Assembly: GCF_023571765.1 (NCBI RefSeq)
Contig: NZ_JAMJXC010000028.1
Location: 1-41,851, forward strand
Reading direction: 5' to 3'
DNA length: 41,851 nucleotides
Origin: Xanthobacter aminoxidans
Lineage (GTDB): Bacteria > Pseudomonadota > Alphaproteobacteria > Rhizobiales > Xanthobacteraceae
Position numbers and translations under genes: made by a program. This document shows positions 31,066 to 39,409 of the stretch, piece after piece (the stretch's first letter is position 1; each line of letters begins with the position of its first letter). The notes below the pieces were generated by a model. That model saw only the letters and a program-made list of their open reading frames with translations. It did no database searches and was not told the origin of the DNA.

Positions 31066-31490
31066 TGGCCTCCACCGCAGTCATGGCCGCCGTTCGTGCC
31101 CGCGTCGATGCCCTCTGGTCGCGCACACCCGTGCGTTATCCCAATGAGGCGGATCCGGACGACGGCCTGCAGGTGCCGGCCGACAAGGAGCCGTTCCTCG
31201 CGCTCCAGTACCCAATCGCCGATGAGGAGCAGATCACCGTCGGCGCGCCGGGCGACAACGTGTTTCGCGAAGAGGGCGTGATCCGCTTCGTGCTCCAGAT
31301 CCCGCGCGGCGCCGGCACCGAGGAATATTCCGGCTGGCTCGATGAGCTCCGCGCCGCCTTCCGCGGCAAGCAATTCGGCGGCGTCACCACCTATGCCGCC
31401 TCGCCCGCCACCCTCGACGACCGCAACGATGACGGCAGCTATTGGGCCCTGTCTTGCGCCGTTCCCTACAAGTTCGACCTGTTCGGCTGA
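31065..31490 (+). CDS. Probable tail terminator protein
   Basis: 141 residues from ATG 31065. It begins VMAAVRARVDALWSRTPVRY, then contains PFLALQYPIADEEQITVGAP and ends CAVPYKFDLFG. This 'RxxLxxxWxxTPVxYxN' start with a beta-rich remainder is typical of tail-terminator/completion proteins (lambda gpU-like or DUF4128-like) encoded just before the tail tube. They cap the tail and bind the head. Confidence 0.7.
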   Translation: MASTAVMAAVRARVDALWSRTPVRYPNEADPDDGLQVPADKEPFLALQYPIADEEQITVGAPGDNVFREEGVIRFVLQIPRGAGTEEYSGWLDELRAAFRGKQFGGVTTYAASPATLDDRNDDGSYWALSCAVPYKFDLFG

Positions 31491-31556
31491 CCGGCACCCC
31501 CGCGCGCCGCGCCTTCCCCTTCATGCGCCCCTGATGGCCTTTCCCGGAGCCCTCCC

Positions 31557-33023
31557 ATGGCTGAACTCCAGACGACGAACCGCGTCACGCTGTCCAAGGT
31601 GCGCGAGACCACCTTCGGCGTGATTCCCACCTCTCCGGCCTTCACCACCCGGCGCCAGACCTCCTCTTCGCTCGCCGCCAACCCGAAAACCGTGGTCTCC
31701 AACGAGATCCGCAGCGACCGTCAGGTGCGCGACCTCATCCTCGTGTCGCAGGAGGCCGGCGGCGACATCGGCGGTGAACTGGCCTTCAACGTGCCCGACG
31801 ACGACTTCGAGGAGGTGGTGCAGGGCACATGGTCCAGCAACCCGGCCATCACCGTCGTGACGTCGGACACCGAGATCAGCGACCTCACCACCACCACGCT
31901 CACCGTCTCCGCCGGCGGCGCGGCCTTCGTGGCGGGCATGCTCGGGCTGCTGTCGGGCTTCCCCACCTCCGGCAACAACAAGGTGGCCCGGGTGGCGTCC
32001 TCCACCAGCACTACCATCGTCTTCCCCGCCTCCACCTTCACCGCCGAAAGCGGGCCGATTCCCGTCGGCGCCAGCGTGCGGGTGGTGGGTTTCGCCGGCG
32101 CCTCCGGCGATCTGGTCGCCGCCTCGTCCGGCCTCACCTCGACCGCGCTGGATTTCACCACCCTCGGCCTGTCCGTGGGCGAGTGGGTGCGCCTCGGCGG
32201 CGCCTCCGCCGGCAGCCAGTTCGCGACGGCGGCCTGCAACGGCTGGTGCCGCATCTCCGCCGTCGCCGCCCACGCGCTCACCTTCGACGTGGTGCCGACC
32301 GGCTGGACCACGGACACCGGCGCCGGCAAGACGGTGGAGGTCTACACCGGGGACTTCCTGGTCAACGGCTCCACCAAGCGCTCCAACACCTTCGAGCGCC
32401 AGTATCTCGACCATTCCCCCGTCACCTACGAGTATCTGACCGGACAGACCGCCGACCAGATGAAGCTGTCGCTGGCCACCCAGGCCATCGCCACCTTCTC
32501 CATGACGTATGTGGGCAAGACGGGGCAGGTGCAGAGCTCGCGCGTCTCCGGCGCCAGCGATATCGCCGCGCCCGCCACGGACGTCCTGAACACCTCGTCC
32601 AACGTCGGCCGCATCGGCTTCAATGGTGTCGAGGTCACCGGGCCGAACTACATCGTGTCGGCCGAGATCGACATCAACAACAACCTGCGGCGCCAGAACG
32701 CCATCGGCTCCATCGGTGCCGTGGGCACCGGCAATGGCGAATTCTCGGTCACCGGCACGCTGGACACCTATTTCGGTGACCCCTCCATCTATCAGGCCGT
32801 CATCAGCAACACCGCCACCAGCGTCGATTTCCGTGTCGGCCGGGCGGACGGCAACCGCTCCACCTACGTCTTCGATCTGCCGCGCATCAAGCTCTCCGGC
32901 GGCTCGCCCGAGGTCGGCGGCAAGAACCAGGACGTGTCCATCAAGGCGACCTTCCAGGCCTCCCGCCACCCGACGCTCGGCTACACCATCAGCATCGGCC
33001 GGTTTTGGTACCTGCCGAGCTGA
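31557..33023 (+). CDS. Major tail tube protein
   Basis: 488 residues, long for a tube protein. The start TTNRVTLSKVRETTFGVIPT and LGYTISIGRFWYLPS near the end match the phage tail-tube family seen in alphaproteobacterial siphophages (Phage_tube-like). The middle (about 95-260) has extra beta segments, perhaps an Ig-like or surface-exposed insertion, which explains the length. Hexamer rings of this protein build the tail shaft. Followed by the tail chaperones as expected. Confidence 0.8.
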   Translation: MAELQTTNRVTLSKVRETTFGVIPTSPAFTTRRQTSSSLAANPKTVVSNEIRSDRQVRDLILVSQEAGGDIGGELAFNVPDDDFEEVVQGTWSSNPAITVVTSDTEISDLTTTTLTVSAGGAAFVAGMLGLLSGFPTSGNNKVARVASSTSTTIVFPASTFTAESGPIPVGASVRVVGFAGASGDLVAASSGLTSTALDFTTLGLSVGEWVRLGGASAGSQFATAACNGWCRISAVAAHALTFDVVPTGWTTDTGAGKTVEVYTGDFLVNGSTKRSNTFERQYLDHSPVTYEYLTGQTADQMKLSLATQAIATFSMTYVGKTGQVQSSRVSGASDIAAPATDVLNTSSNVGRIGFNGVEVTGPNYIVSAEIDINNNLRRQNAIGSIGAVGTGNGEFSVTGTLDTYFGDPSIYQAVISNTATSVDFRVGRADGNRSTYVFDLPRIKLSGGSPEVGGKNQDVSIKATFQASRHPTLGYTISIGRFWYLPS

Positions 33024-33109
33024 TCGCCCGGCCCCGATTTCTCGCCCCTTGCCACATCATCGCGCCGGGCCTCCGGCGCGCACTCCTCCCAGCCCCACAA
33101 GGACAGACC

Positions 33110-33520
33110 ATGGACCTCGCCAAGATCAAGGAAGCCGGCGCCCGCATCCGCACCGGCGCCTGGGTGAAGGACATCCCCGTCGCCGGCTTTCGCGGTGTTG
33201 CCCTGCGCGTGCGCGGCACCAGCAATCCCGACCTGCGCAAGCTGCGTGAGACGCTGGTGGCCGCCGCAGTCACCGAAGTTGCGGGACCTCTCCCGCCGGA
33301 AAAGCTCACCGCCATCAACGACCGGCTCATCACCGAGACCATCCTGCAGGACTGGAACATCACCGATGCCGGCGCGCGCGTGCCCTGCACGCCGGAGAAG
33401 GTGGCGGAGTTCCTCGCCGATCCCGATCTTGGCATCCTGCTGCGCGAGGCTGTGAGCTGGGCCTCCGACCAGGTGGCGGAAAAGGGCCTCGCCGAGCTTG
33501 AGGCCGCCGCGGGAAACTGA
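33110..33520 (+). CDS. Tail assembly chaperone (gpG-like)
   Basis: 136 residues from ATG 33110. It starts MDLAKIKEAGARIRTGAWV and contains LRKLRETLVAAAVTEVAG. Its place between tail tube and tape measure, and the frameshift site at its stop, identify it as the short chaperone of the G/GT pair. It ends at TGA 33518-33520 immediately after the slippery heptamer. G and GT coat the tape measure before tube assembly. Confidence 0.85.
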   Translation: MDLAKIKEAGARIRTGAWVKDIPVAGFRGVALRVRGTSNPDLRKLRETLVAAAVTEVAGPLPPEKLTAINDRLITETILQDWNITDAGARVPCTPEKVAEFLADPDLGILLREAVSWASDQVAEKGLAELEAAAGN

Positions 33521-33852
33521 CCGCCGCCCTGGTCTGGCGGCTGGACTGGGGCGGCAGGGCCGAAGCCATCTGCGCCGCGCACCGGGCGGCAGGGCGGGAC
33601 ATCTCCACCCTGCCGTTCATGCAAAACAAGGTCGAGCCCAGGCCCGACCTTGCTTTTACATGGCGGGCCTTCCACGACCTGTCCGGCGACCGCCCGGTTG
33701 GGATGGCGGTCGGCCGCATCCCCTTCACCGCCATAGACCGCTACGCCGCCCGCTTTGGCATCGACGCCCGCGACGACTTCGAGCGGTTCATGTTCCTGAT
33801 CCGCGCGATGGACGTGGCGTTTGTGGAATGGGCGGGAAAGCAGACGGGGTGA
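33110..33852 (+). CDS. Tail assembly chaperone fusion (gpGT-like), by -1 frameshift
   Basis: Predicted product of slipping at 33511-33517. The first frame to Asn136 is joined to the -1 frame, which is open from 33502 to TGA 33850-33852 and adds LTAALVWRLDWGGRAEAICA, then STLPFMQNKVEPRPDLAFTW and an acidic C-terminus DDFERFMFLIRAMDVAF. The only ATG in the second frame, at 33619, would omit the first 37 or so conserved-looking residues and has no ribosome site. So the second frame is most likely made only as the fusion. Total about 247 residues. Confidence 0.8.
33511..33540 (+). promoter_or_regulatory. Programmed -1 ribosomal frameshift signal
   Basis: G_GGA_AAC (33511-33517) is in the exact X_XXY_YYZ phase of the chaperone frame and is followed at once by its TGA. 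After a six-base spacer a stem CCGCC/GGCGG (33524-33528 with 33536-33540) forms a hairpin with a seven-base loop. Slippery site, phase, spacer length and downstream structure all match the standard arrangement. Confidence 0.85.
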
Positions 33853-33854
33853 TG

Positions 33855-34400
33855 TCAGGACCGATCAATCTGGCCGCGCTCAATCATCGCGTCGATGGCT
33901 GCGCGGAACTCGAGGGCATTACCCCACGCTCGAATTTCTGAATTGACTATTGCTGTAACCGAATAGTCATCATATTGCGTATATGGAACTCCCCGATATA
34001 CGTTTGTTTCTAGTATAGATTTCAACTTTGGTGTTTCTGCTGCAAACTCATGACCGCAATATCTACATACTAATGCTGCGGCTTTGACGCTTTCAGCGCA
34101 ACGCGGGCATATTTTTTCATTCTGCGAAATTCGTGATCGGGGCGTGTCTGAGATATATTTTTCTCGTGTGCCAGTGGGCTCGGTTGATACAACAGTTGGG
34201 TTTGTAAGCGCCCAAATAAGAGCAGCAACCCACCCAATAAAAGACCATCCAGTAAAGAAATTAAGCCAGAATATTGCTGATTTCTGAGCATGATTTCTGT
34301 TTCTGGCCACAAGTGATGGTATAAAATATATAATTGCTCCGAGTGCGAACACGACAAAGAGCAAGATAAACCCGCCGATCGGGTCATGGTTTTGTCCCAC
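33855..34400 (-). CDS. Superinfection immunity membrane protein with zinc ribbon
   Basis: 181 residues from GTG 34400 (G-rich ribosome site 6 bases before); the frame stays open to ATG 34493, but that part crosses a terminator. Residues 10-31 (FILLFVVFALGAIIYFIPSL) and 43-66 (FWLNFFTGWSFIGWVAALIW) are membrane helices. The 'IYFIPxLxA...N...GWxxIGWxxALIWAL' pattern is that of the superinfection-immunity family (T4 Imm-like), which blocks DNA entry of related phages. A zinc ribbon follows (Cys98, 101, 112, 115; CPRCAESVKAAALVCRYCGH), then a 60-residue domain. It is transcribed against the tail operon, is distinctly AT-rich, and splits chaperone from tape measure: a moron gene. Confidence 0.75.
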   Translation of the reverse strand: MGQNHDPIGGFILLFVVFALGAIIYFIPSLVARNRNHAQKSAIFWLNFFTGWSFIGWVAALIWALTNPTVVSTEPTGTREKYISDTPRSRISQNEKICPRCAESVKAAALVCRYCGHEFAAETPKLKSILETNVYRGVPYTQYDDYSVTAIVNSEIRAWGNALEFRAAIDAMIERGQIDRS

Positions 34401-34478
34401 GAAATGCCCCCCAATTTGGCTCCTTCCTTCCGATAGCACTGTCGCGGCGATGTGACCACTTTTTGAGCTTCCGCCGCC

Positions 34479-34507
34479 AAAGGCCGCCTGCACCGGGCGG
34501 CCTTTTT
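34479..34507. terminator. Terminator hairpin before the tape measure gene
   Basis: AAAGGCCGCC (34479-34488) and GGCGGCCTTT (34496-34505) form a 10-bp stem; TTTTT (34503-34507) follows on the plus strand. It lies 12 bases before the tape-measure ATG and at the edge of the inserted moron. On the plus strand it should terminate or attenuate the tail operon; on the minus strand only three Ts follow. Confidence 0.75.
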
Positions 34508-34519
34508 CATGAGGTCCGC

Positions 34520-37500
34520 ATGACCACCGAAATCAACGAACTCCGCATCGAGGCAAAGACCGAAAGCCTCGCCCGCGCGGAGTCCGACCTGAACAAGGTG
34601 GCGGCGGCACAGGAGAAGGTATCCGCGACGGGCCAGACCATGGCGACCGTCACGGACATGGCCAGCAAGAAGCAGATCTCGGCCGCATCGGCCTGGGACC
34701 GCATGCGGCGTTCGGTGGATGAGCAGTACCGCGCCCTTCAGGCGGTCGAGAAGGCGCAGCGGGACGCATCTCGGGCCGTTGAGCAGGGTGTCACCTCGGC
34801 GGAGGATGCTGCGGCCGTCGTCGCCTTGGTGGCGGCGAAATACGGCCTCGCGGCCGGAGAAGCGGCCACCCTCGCGGCGGAATCCGAGCGTCTCGGCGCG
34901 GCGCAGGCGGCTCTCGAAGCGCGCGCAGCGGCCTATCTCTCTGCCGTCGATCCGCTCTATTCCGCTCAGAAGCGGTTCAATGCGGCAGTGTTGGAGGCTG
35001 AGGACCTTTACACCGCCGGCGCGATCTCGCTGGCGCAGTACGAGGCGGGTCTCGGAAAGGCCCGCGCAGCCATGGACAGGGCCGAGGCCTCCGTGCGCAA
35101 GCTGGCAGAGGCGCAGGCGCGGGCGGCGCAACAAAGCTTCAATACGGTTCTCGGTGTCCGCGACGATTTTGACACCACCAAGCGCGCTGCCGACATCGAG
35201 GCCTTTGCCCGGGAATACGAGAAGTACACCCGGGGCCTTCTCGACGCCCGCAATGCGGAATTGGCCCTGGCCGCGGCCCGCGCGCAGGCGGCCCAGTCCG
35301 CCATCAACGAGCGGCTTGGCGTCAAGGATGATTTCGGTTCCGCGGCCCGCGCGGCCGACATCGAGGCCTACGCCCGCGCCTATGATCAGTATGTCGCCAA
35401 ATTGCTCGAGGCCCGGCAGGCCGAGGAAGCGCTGGCCCGCGCCCGCGCCCAGACGGCGCAGCAGAGCATCAATGCATCTTTGGGCGTGCGCGACGACTTC
35501 GGCAGCCAGCAGCGCGCGGCGGACATCGCGGCCGTCGGCCAGGAGATCGACCGCCTGCGCGGCAAATACGTGCCGCTCTATGCCCTGCAGCGGCAGTACA
35601 AGGCCGAACTGCTGGAAATCAACGAGGCTGCTCGGCTTGGCGTGCTCACTGAGACCGAGCGCGCCGCTGCCATCCAGCGCACCAAGGACGCTTTTGCTCG
35701 TCAGGTGCGTTCCGACCCGTTCTCCGCTGCGGCGAGGGGCGCAAAGCTCACCGCCTACGAGATGACGAACCTCAGCTACCAGCTGAACGACGTCGCCACC
35801 TCGCTGGCTTCCGGCGCTTCGCCCTTCATGGTCATGGCCCAGCAGGGTGGCCAAGTCTATCAGGTGCTGGCCGGCTCGCAGGGCGGTGTCGCCGGCAGCG
35901 TCAGGCAGATTGGCACGGGCCTTCTCGGCCTCCTCACGCCCGCCCGCCTCGTCACAGCCGGCGTGGCCGGCATCGCCGTCGCGGCGACCCTTGCCTATTC
36001 GTCCTATTCGGCAGGCGAGCGCGAGCTGACCAACTCGCTTCAGGGTCTCGGCAAGTCCACCGAAGCGACTGTCGCGCAGCTGGAGACGATCTCCGCGGCG
36101 GCGGCGGACGCCAGCAATATCTCTGTGTCGTCTGCCCGCACCCTCACGGCGTCCTTCGCTGGCACGGGTAAGATCGGCAAGGAGGTCTTCACCGGCCTCA
36201 TCGATGTCACCAGTCGCTATGCCACGCTCACCAGCGCCGAGCTCGCCGACGCCGGCAAGGAGATGGCGCAGGCCTTCGCTGCCCCGTCAAAGGGCGCGGT
36301 TGATCTCAACCAGAAGCTCAATTTCCTCGACGTCGCGACGCTGAAGTACATTCAGGATCTTGAGTATTCCGGGCAGAAGACGGCAGCGCAGCAGGCGTTG
36401 CAGTCGGCGCTCAACAAGAACCTGCCCCTCGCGACCGAGAACGTCACCAAGCTTGGCTGGGCCTGGCGCAGCGTCGCCAACTTCGCCCTCGGCGCCTATG
36501 ACGCCATGGGCAAGGCGGTGTCCTCCGCGCTGAAAGGCCCGAGCCTCGACCAGCAGATCGCCGCGCTGGAAAAGCAGGTGGCGGCGGAGCGGGCGGCGGC
36601 GGCTGGGCCGAAAGGGCGGACGCAGGGCGTCGCGGCGGCAAACCTCATCCGCGACGAAGCCGCCCTCAACAAGCTCTATGCGGAGCGCGCCCAGCACGCC
36701 AAGGAGGTCGCCGACGCCGATGCGCGCTCTGCCTCCATGGCCGCGCAGCAGGTGGCAGAAGGGCGTGACCCGCGCTTCGAGCAGCTCCGGCAGCTGCGCG
36801 AGCAGCAGGCCCTCCTGAACAAGGCGACCGACAACGGCACCAAGGGCACGCAGGAGCAGCGCGACGCACTGGAAGGCGTCAAGAACGAAATCGCCGCGCT
36901 GTCCGCTAACGGCACCACGCTGATCTCGGTGCAGGAAAAGCTGCGCCGCGAGCGCGAGCTGGAACTCGCCGTCATCCGCGCCCAGACGCCGACGGCCAAG
37001 GCTGAGGCGCAGGCCGCGCTTGATGCCTACCGGGCCAAGGCGGCTGGTGCCACCAGTGCCGTGGCGGCGGCGGAGGCCGAGAATACCAAGATCAAGGCCC
37101 TCGCCGAGGTCTATGCGCAGCTCTCCCAGTCCGCGCGCCAGCGGCTGGAGGCGGCGGATGAGGCCATTTCACAGCAGGGACTGGAAGCGCAGCTCATCGG
37201 CAAGACCGCCGGCGAGACGGCCCTGCTGCGCGCCAACTACCAGACCTATTGGGATTTGCGCAGGGAAGCCGCCCAGGCCGGTACCGGCTTTGACCAGGCG
37301 GAATATGACCGCCTGAAGAAGAAAAACGAGGAGCTGGCCCGCAGCACCCAGCTCACCGCCGAACTCAAGCTGCAGGACGAGATCGCCTTCCAGCGCGCAC
37401 AGCTCGGCCGCTCCTCGCAGGACCAGGCCATTGCCTCTACGTTGCGCTCGTCCGGCGTCGCCGTGGACCTCAATTCCGCCGACGCGGCGGCGCTGCGGCT

Positions 37501-38140
37501 CAACGCGACGCTGTCGGACATGTCGACCACGGCGGACTCGGCCCTGTCCGGCTTCATCCAGGACCTGCGCAATGGCAAGTCGCTGACCGACGCGCTCACC
37601 AACGCCATGAACAAGCTGCTCGACAAGCTCATCGAGATGGCGAGCAACCAGGCCATTTCGAGCCTGATGTCGGGGCTGTTCGGCTTCAGTGGCCTTGGTG
37701 GGAGCGGTTCGCTCGGCACCGTCGGCACCACCACGGGGGCTGTCTATGTGGCTGGCGCGCACAGCGGCGGTGTGCTTGGGGCAGGGGAGGCGACCTTCGT
37801 GCGCGCCGATCATCCGGGCCTCTATGCCGGTGCGCCGCGCTACCACACTGGCCGCGACCCGTTCCGCCTCCTCGCCGGTGAGGAGCGGGCCATTATCAAG
37901 AAGGACGAAGGCATCTTCACCCCGGCCCAGATGCGGGCGCTTGGCGCGCGCATCGGCGGCGGCGACACCATCGCCCCGGTTTTCGCCCCGGTCATCAACG
38001 CCGGCGGGTCAGGGCAAGGTGGTGGTGGTGTCTCGCCGCAGGAGCTGATGCAGACGCTTGAATTGTGGTGGAAGGGCCAGCGCGCCGACGTCGTGAACAT
38101 CCTGCGCGACGCCCGTTCGCGCCGCGTGCCGGGGGTCTGA
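34520..38140 (+). CDS. Tail length tape measure protein
   Basis: 1206 residues from ATG 34520. The N-terminal 420 residues are coiled-coil and contain three related units of 54-56 residues. A hydrophobic zone follows (LVTAGVAGIAVAATLAYSSY, near 480), then a lambda-H-like TMP_2 region (TLTASFAGTGKIGKEVFTGL). The C-terminus DPFRLLAGEERAIIKKDEGI with HTGRDPF nearby is typical of lambda-type tape measures. It sets tail length and enters the host envelope during DNA delivery. Expected tail length is proportional to this size. Confidence 0.95.
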   Translation: MTTEINELRIEAKTESLARAESDLNKVAAAQEKVSATGQTMATVTDMASKKQISAASAWDRMRRSVDEQYRALQAVEKAQRDASRAVEQGVTSAEDAAAVVALVAAKYGLAAGEAATLAAESERLGAAQAALEARAAAYLSAVDPLYSAQKRFNAAVLEAEDLYTAGAISLAQYEAGLGKARAAMDRAEASVRKLAEAQARAAQQSFNTVLGVRDDFDTTKRAADIEAFAREYEKYTRGLLDARNAELALAAARAQAAQSAINERLGVKDDFGSAARAADIEAYARAYDQYVAKLLEARQAEEALARARAQTAQQSINASLGVRDDFGSQQRAADIAAVGQEIDRLRGKYVPLYALQRQYKAELLEINEAARLGVLTETERAAAIQRTKDAFARQVRSDPFSAAARGAKLTAYEMTNLSYQLNDVATSLASGASPFMVMAQQGGQVYQVLAGSQGGVAGSVRQIGTGLLGLLTPARLVTAGVAGIAVAATLAYSSYSAGERELTNSLQGLGKSTEATVAQLETISAAAADASNISVSSARTLTASFAGTGKIGKEVFTGLIDVTSRYATLTSAELADAGKEMAQAFAAPSKGAVDLNQKLNFLDVATLKYIQDLEYSGQKTAAQQALQSALNKNLPLATENVTKLGWAWRSVANFALGAYDAMGKAVSSALKGPSLDQQIAALEKQVAAERAAAAGPKGRTQGVAAANLIRDEAALNKLYAERAQHAKEVADADARSASMAAQQVAEGRDPRFEQLRQLREQQALLNKATDNGTKGTQEQRDALEGVKNEIAALSANGTTLISVQEKLRRERELELAVIRAQTPTAKAEAQAALDAYRAKAAGATSAVAAAEAENTKIKALAEVYAQLSQSARQRLEAADEAISQQGLEAQLIGKTAGETALLRANYQTYWDLRREAAQAGTGFDQAEYDRLKKKNEELARSTQLTAELKLQDEIAFQRAQLGRSSQDQAIASTLRSSGVAVDLNSADAAALRLNATLSDMSTTADSALSGFIQDLRNGKSLTDALTNAMNKLLDKLIEMASNQAISSLMSGLFGFSGLGGSGSLGTVGTTTGAVYVAGAHSGGVLGAGEATFVRADHPGLYAGAPRYHTGRDPFRLLAGEERAIIKKDEGIFTPAQMRALGARIGGGDTIAPVFAPVINAGGSGQGGGGVSPQELMQTLELWWKGQRADVVNILRDARSRRVPGV
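35135..35520 (+). repeat. Three protein-level repeats in the tape measure
   Basis: Units begin at 35135, 35297 and 35465 (54- and 56-residue periods). Each starts with S(F/I)NxxLGV(R/K)DDF, followed by AADIEA-Y/F and a coiled LL-AR-AE-ALA-ARAQ-AQ segment; the third lacks the second half. DNA identity is lower than protein similarity, so the duplications are old. Confidence 0.8.
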
Positions 38141-38141
38141 C

Positions 38142-38816
38142 ATGACCATCAGCTATCCCCGGTCCTTCCCCGCCGGCGCGGGCTTCATCACCGTCGACTT
38201 CAAACTGGGCGACCTCTCCGTCCAGAACACGCTGGAAAACGGCGCCATCCAGGTGATGGAAATGGGCGAGGCGCTCTGGTCCTCCACCTTCACCACGTTC
38301 GAGATGACCATGGCCGACCGCCAGCGCTGGCAGGCCTGGGCGCTCACCCTGCGCCTCGGAAAGCCCTTCTATGCCTACGACCCGGAGAAGGTCTATCCGG
38401 CGGCCTATGGCGCGTCGGTCCTCAACCTCACCCGGGCCGGCGGCGGCGCCTATGACGGCACGGCCACCCTCGCCGCCGTCACCGCCAAGACCGTCCAGCT
38501 GACCGGCCTGCCCGCCGCCTACAAGGCCATGGCCGGCGATATGCTGTCGTTCCCGTGGAACGGCGGCACCGCCTTGCACATGGTGGTGGAGGATGCGACG
38601 GCGAGCGGCGACGGCGGGGTTACCCTCACCGTGGCGCCGCCCGTGCGTCTCAGCCCGTCGCCGAGCATCTCCTCGACCGTGCGGCTCGTACAGCCGGTTT
38701 GCGTCATGAAGCTCAAGCCCGGCACGTTCTCGGCGCCGGCCGGCTTCCAGCCGCAGTCCGTCACTTTCGAGGCGGTGCAGGACATCACCGGCGCCAGCAC
38801 CGCGGATTACGTCTGA
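38142..38816 (+). CDS. Probable distal tail protein
   Basis: 224 residues, one base after the tape-measure stop. It has ENGAIQVMEMGEALWSSTFT and MTMADRQRWQAWALTLRLGK, an N-terminal beta barrel, and a C-terminal KPGTFSAPAGFQPQSVTFEA. Proteins of this place and pattern (Dit-like, gp12 of gene transfer agents or lambda gpM region) form the ring joining tube to tip. Overlaps the next ATG by one base. Confidence 0.65.
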   Translation: MTISYPRSFPAGAGFITVDFKLGDLSVQNTLENGAIQVMEMGEALWSSTFTTFEMTMADRQRWQAWALTLRLGKPFYAYDPEKVYPAAYGASVLNLTRAGGGAYDGTATLAAVTAKTVQLTGLPAAYKAMAGDMLSFPWNGGTALHMVVEDATASGDGGVTLTVAPPVRLSPSPSISSTVRLVQPVCVMKLKPGTFSAPAGFQPQSVTFEAVQDITGASTADYV

Positions 38817-39409
38817 TGCGGTCCTTCAACGCCACCACCCTGGCCAAGCTCGATGCCGGCGCCATCGTCACGCGTGGCCTGCTGCTGTTCGATTTCCCCT
38901 CGGGCCTCTACGGCTTCTGGGACGGAGTGGGCACGCTGACCTATTCGGGCGTCGATTATGTCGGTGCCGGCCGGCTGATCTCGGCCGATGCCATCGGCCT
39001 GGTGGGCGACCTCTCGGCCTCGTCCATCACCCTCACGCTCTCCGCCATCCCCGACGCGGGGCTCGATCCGGACGTGCTGGCAACCCTCGAGGCGGAGGTC
39101 TACCACCAGCGCCCCGTCACCCTGAGCCGGGCTTATATCGACCCCGACACCCGCGCCCTCATCTCGGTGGAGCGGGTCTTCCGTGGCTACGTGGACCAGG
39201 TCAGCCACGAATACACCATCGGCGGGGGCTCGGTGCTCACCTGCGCTGTGGAGAGCCGTGCCCGCGACAACACCCGAAAGGGCTGGCGCACGCGCTCGGA
39301 TGCCGACCAGAAACGCATCGACGCCTCCGACGGCGGCATGCGCCACGCCACGATCGCTGGCAAACAGGTCATCTATTGGGGCAAATACCCGGGGACGGTG
39401 AAGAAATGA
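38816..39409 (+). CDS. Tail hub protein, DUF2163-like N-domain
   Basis: 197 residues. LDAGAIVTRGLLLFDFPSGL, then YVGAGRLISADAIGLVGDLS and VFRGYVDQVSHEYTIGGGSV, resembles the barrel domain of DUF2163/gp13-type hub proteins. The C-terminus RSDADQKRIDASDGGMRHAT is usual for these tail proteins in alphaproteobacteria. It lies between distal tail protein and the NlpC/P60-like gene, as in gene transfer agents. Confidence 0.7.
   Translation: MRSFNATTLAKLDAGAIVTRGLLLFDFPSGLYGFWDGVGTLTYSGVDYVGAGRLISADAIGLVGDLSASSITLTLSAIPDAGLDPDVLATLEAEVYHQRPVTLSRAYIDPDTRALISVERVFRGYVDQVSHEYTIGGGSVLTCAVESRARDNTRKGWRTRSDADQKRIDASDGGMRHATIAGKQVIYWGKYPGTVKK

Noticed and set aside
33619-33852. Independent small gene starting at ATG 33619
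   Set aside because: The frame is open and protein-like well before this ATG, and a canonical -1 frameshift signal joins it to the chaperone gene.
34401-34493. Upstream ATG at 34493 as the start of the superinfection protein
   Set aside because: It lies in the terminator stem and adds a polar segment not expected before the first membrane helix; GTG 34400 has a better placed ribosome site.
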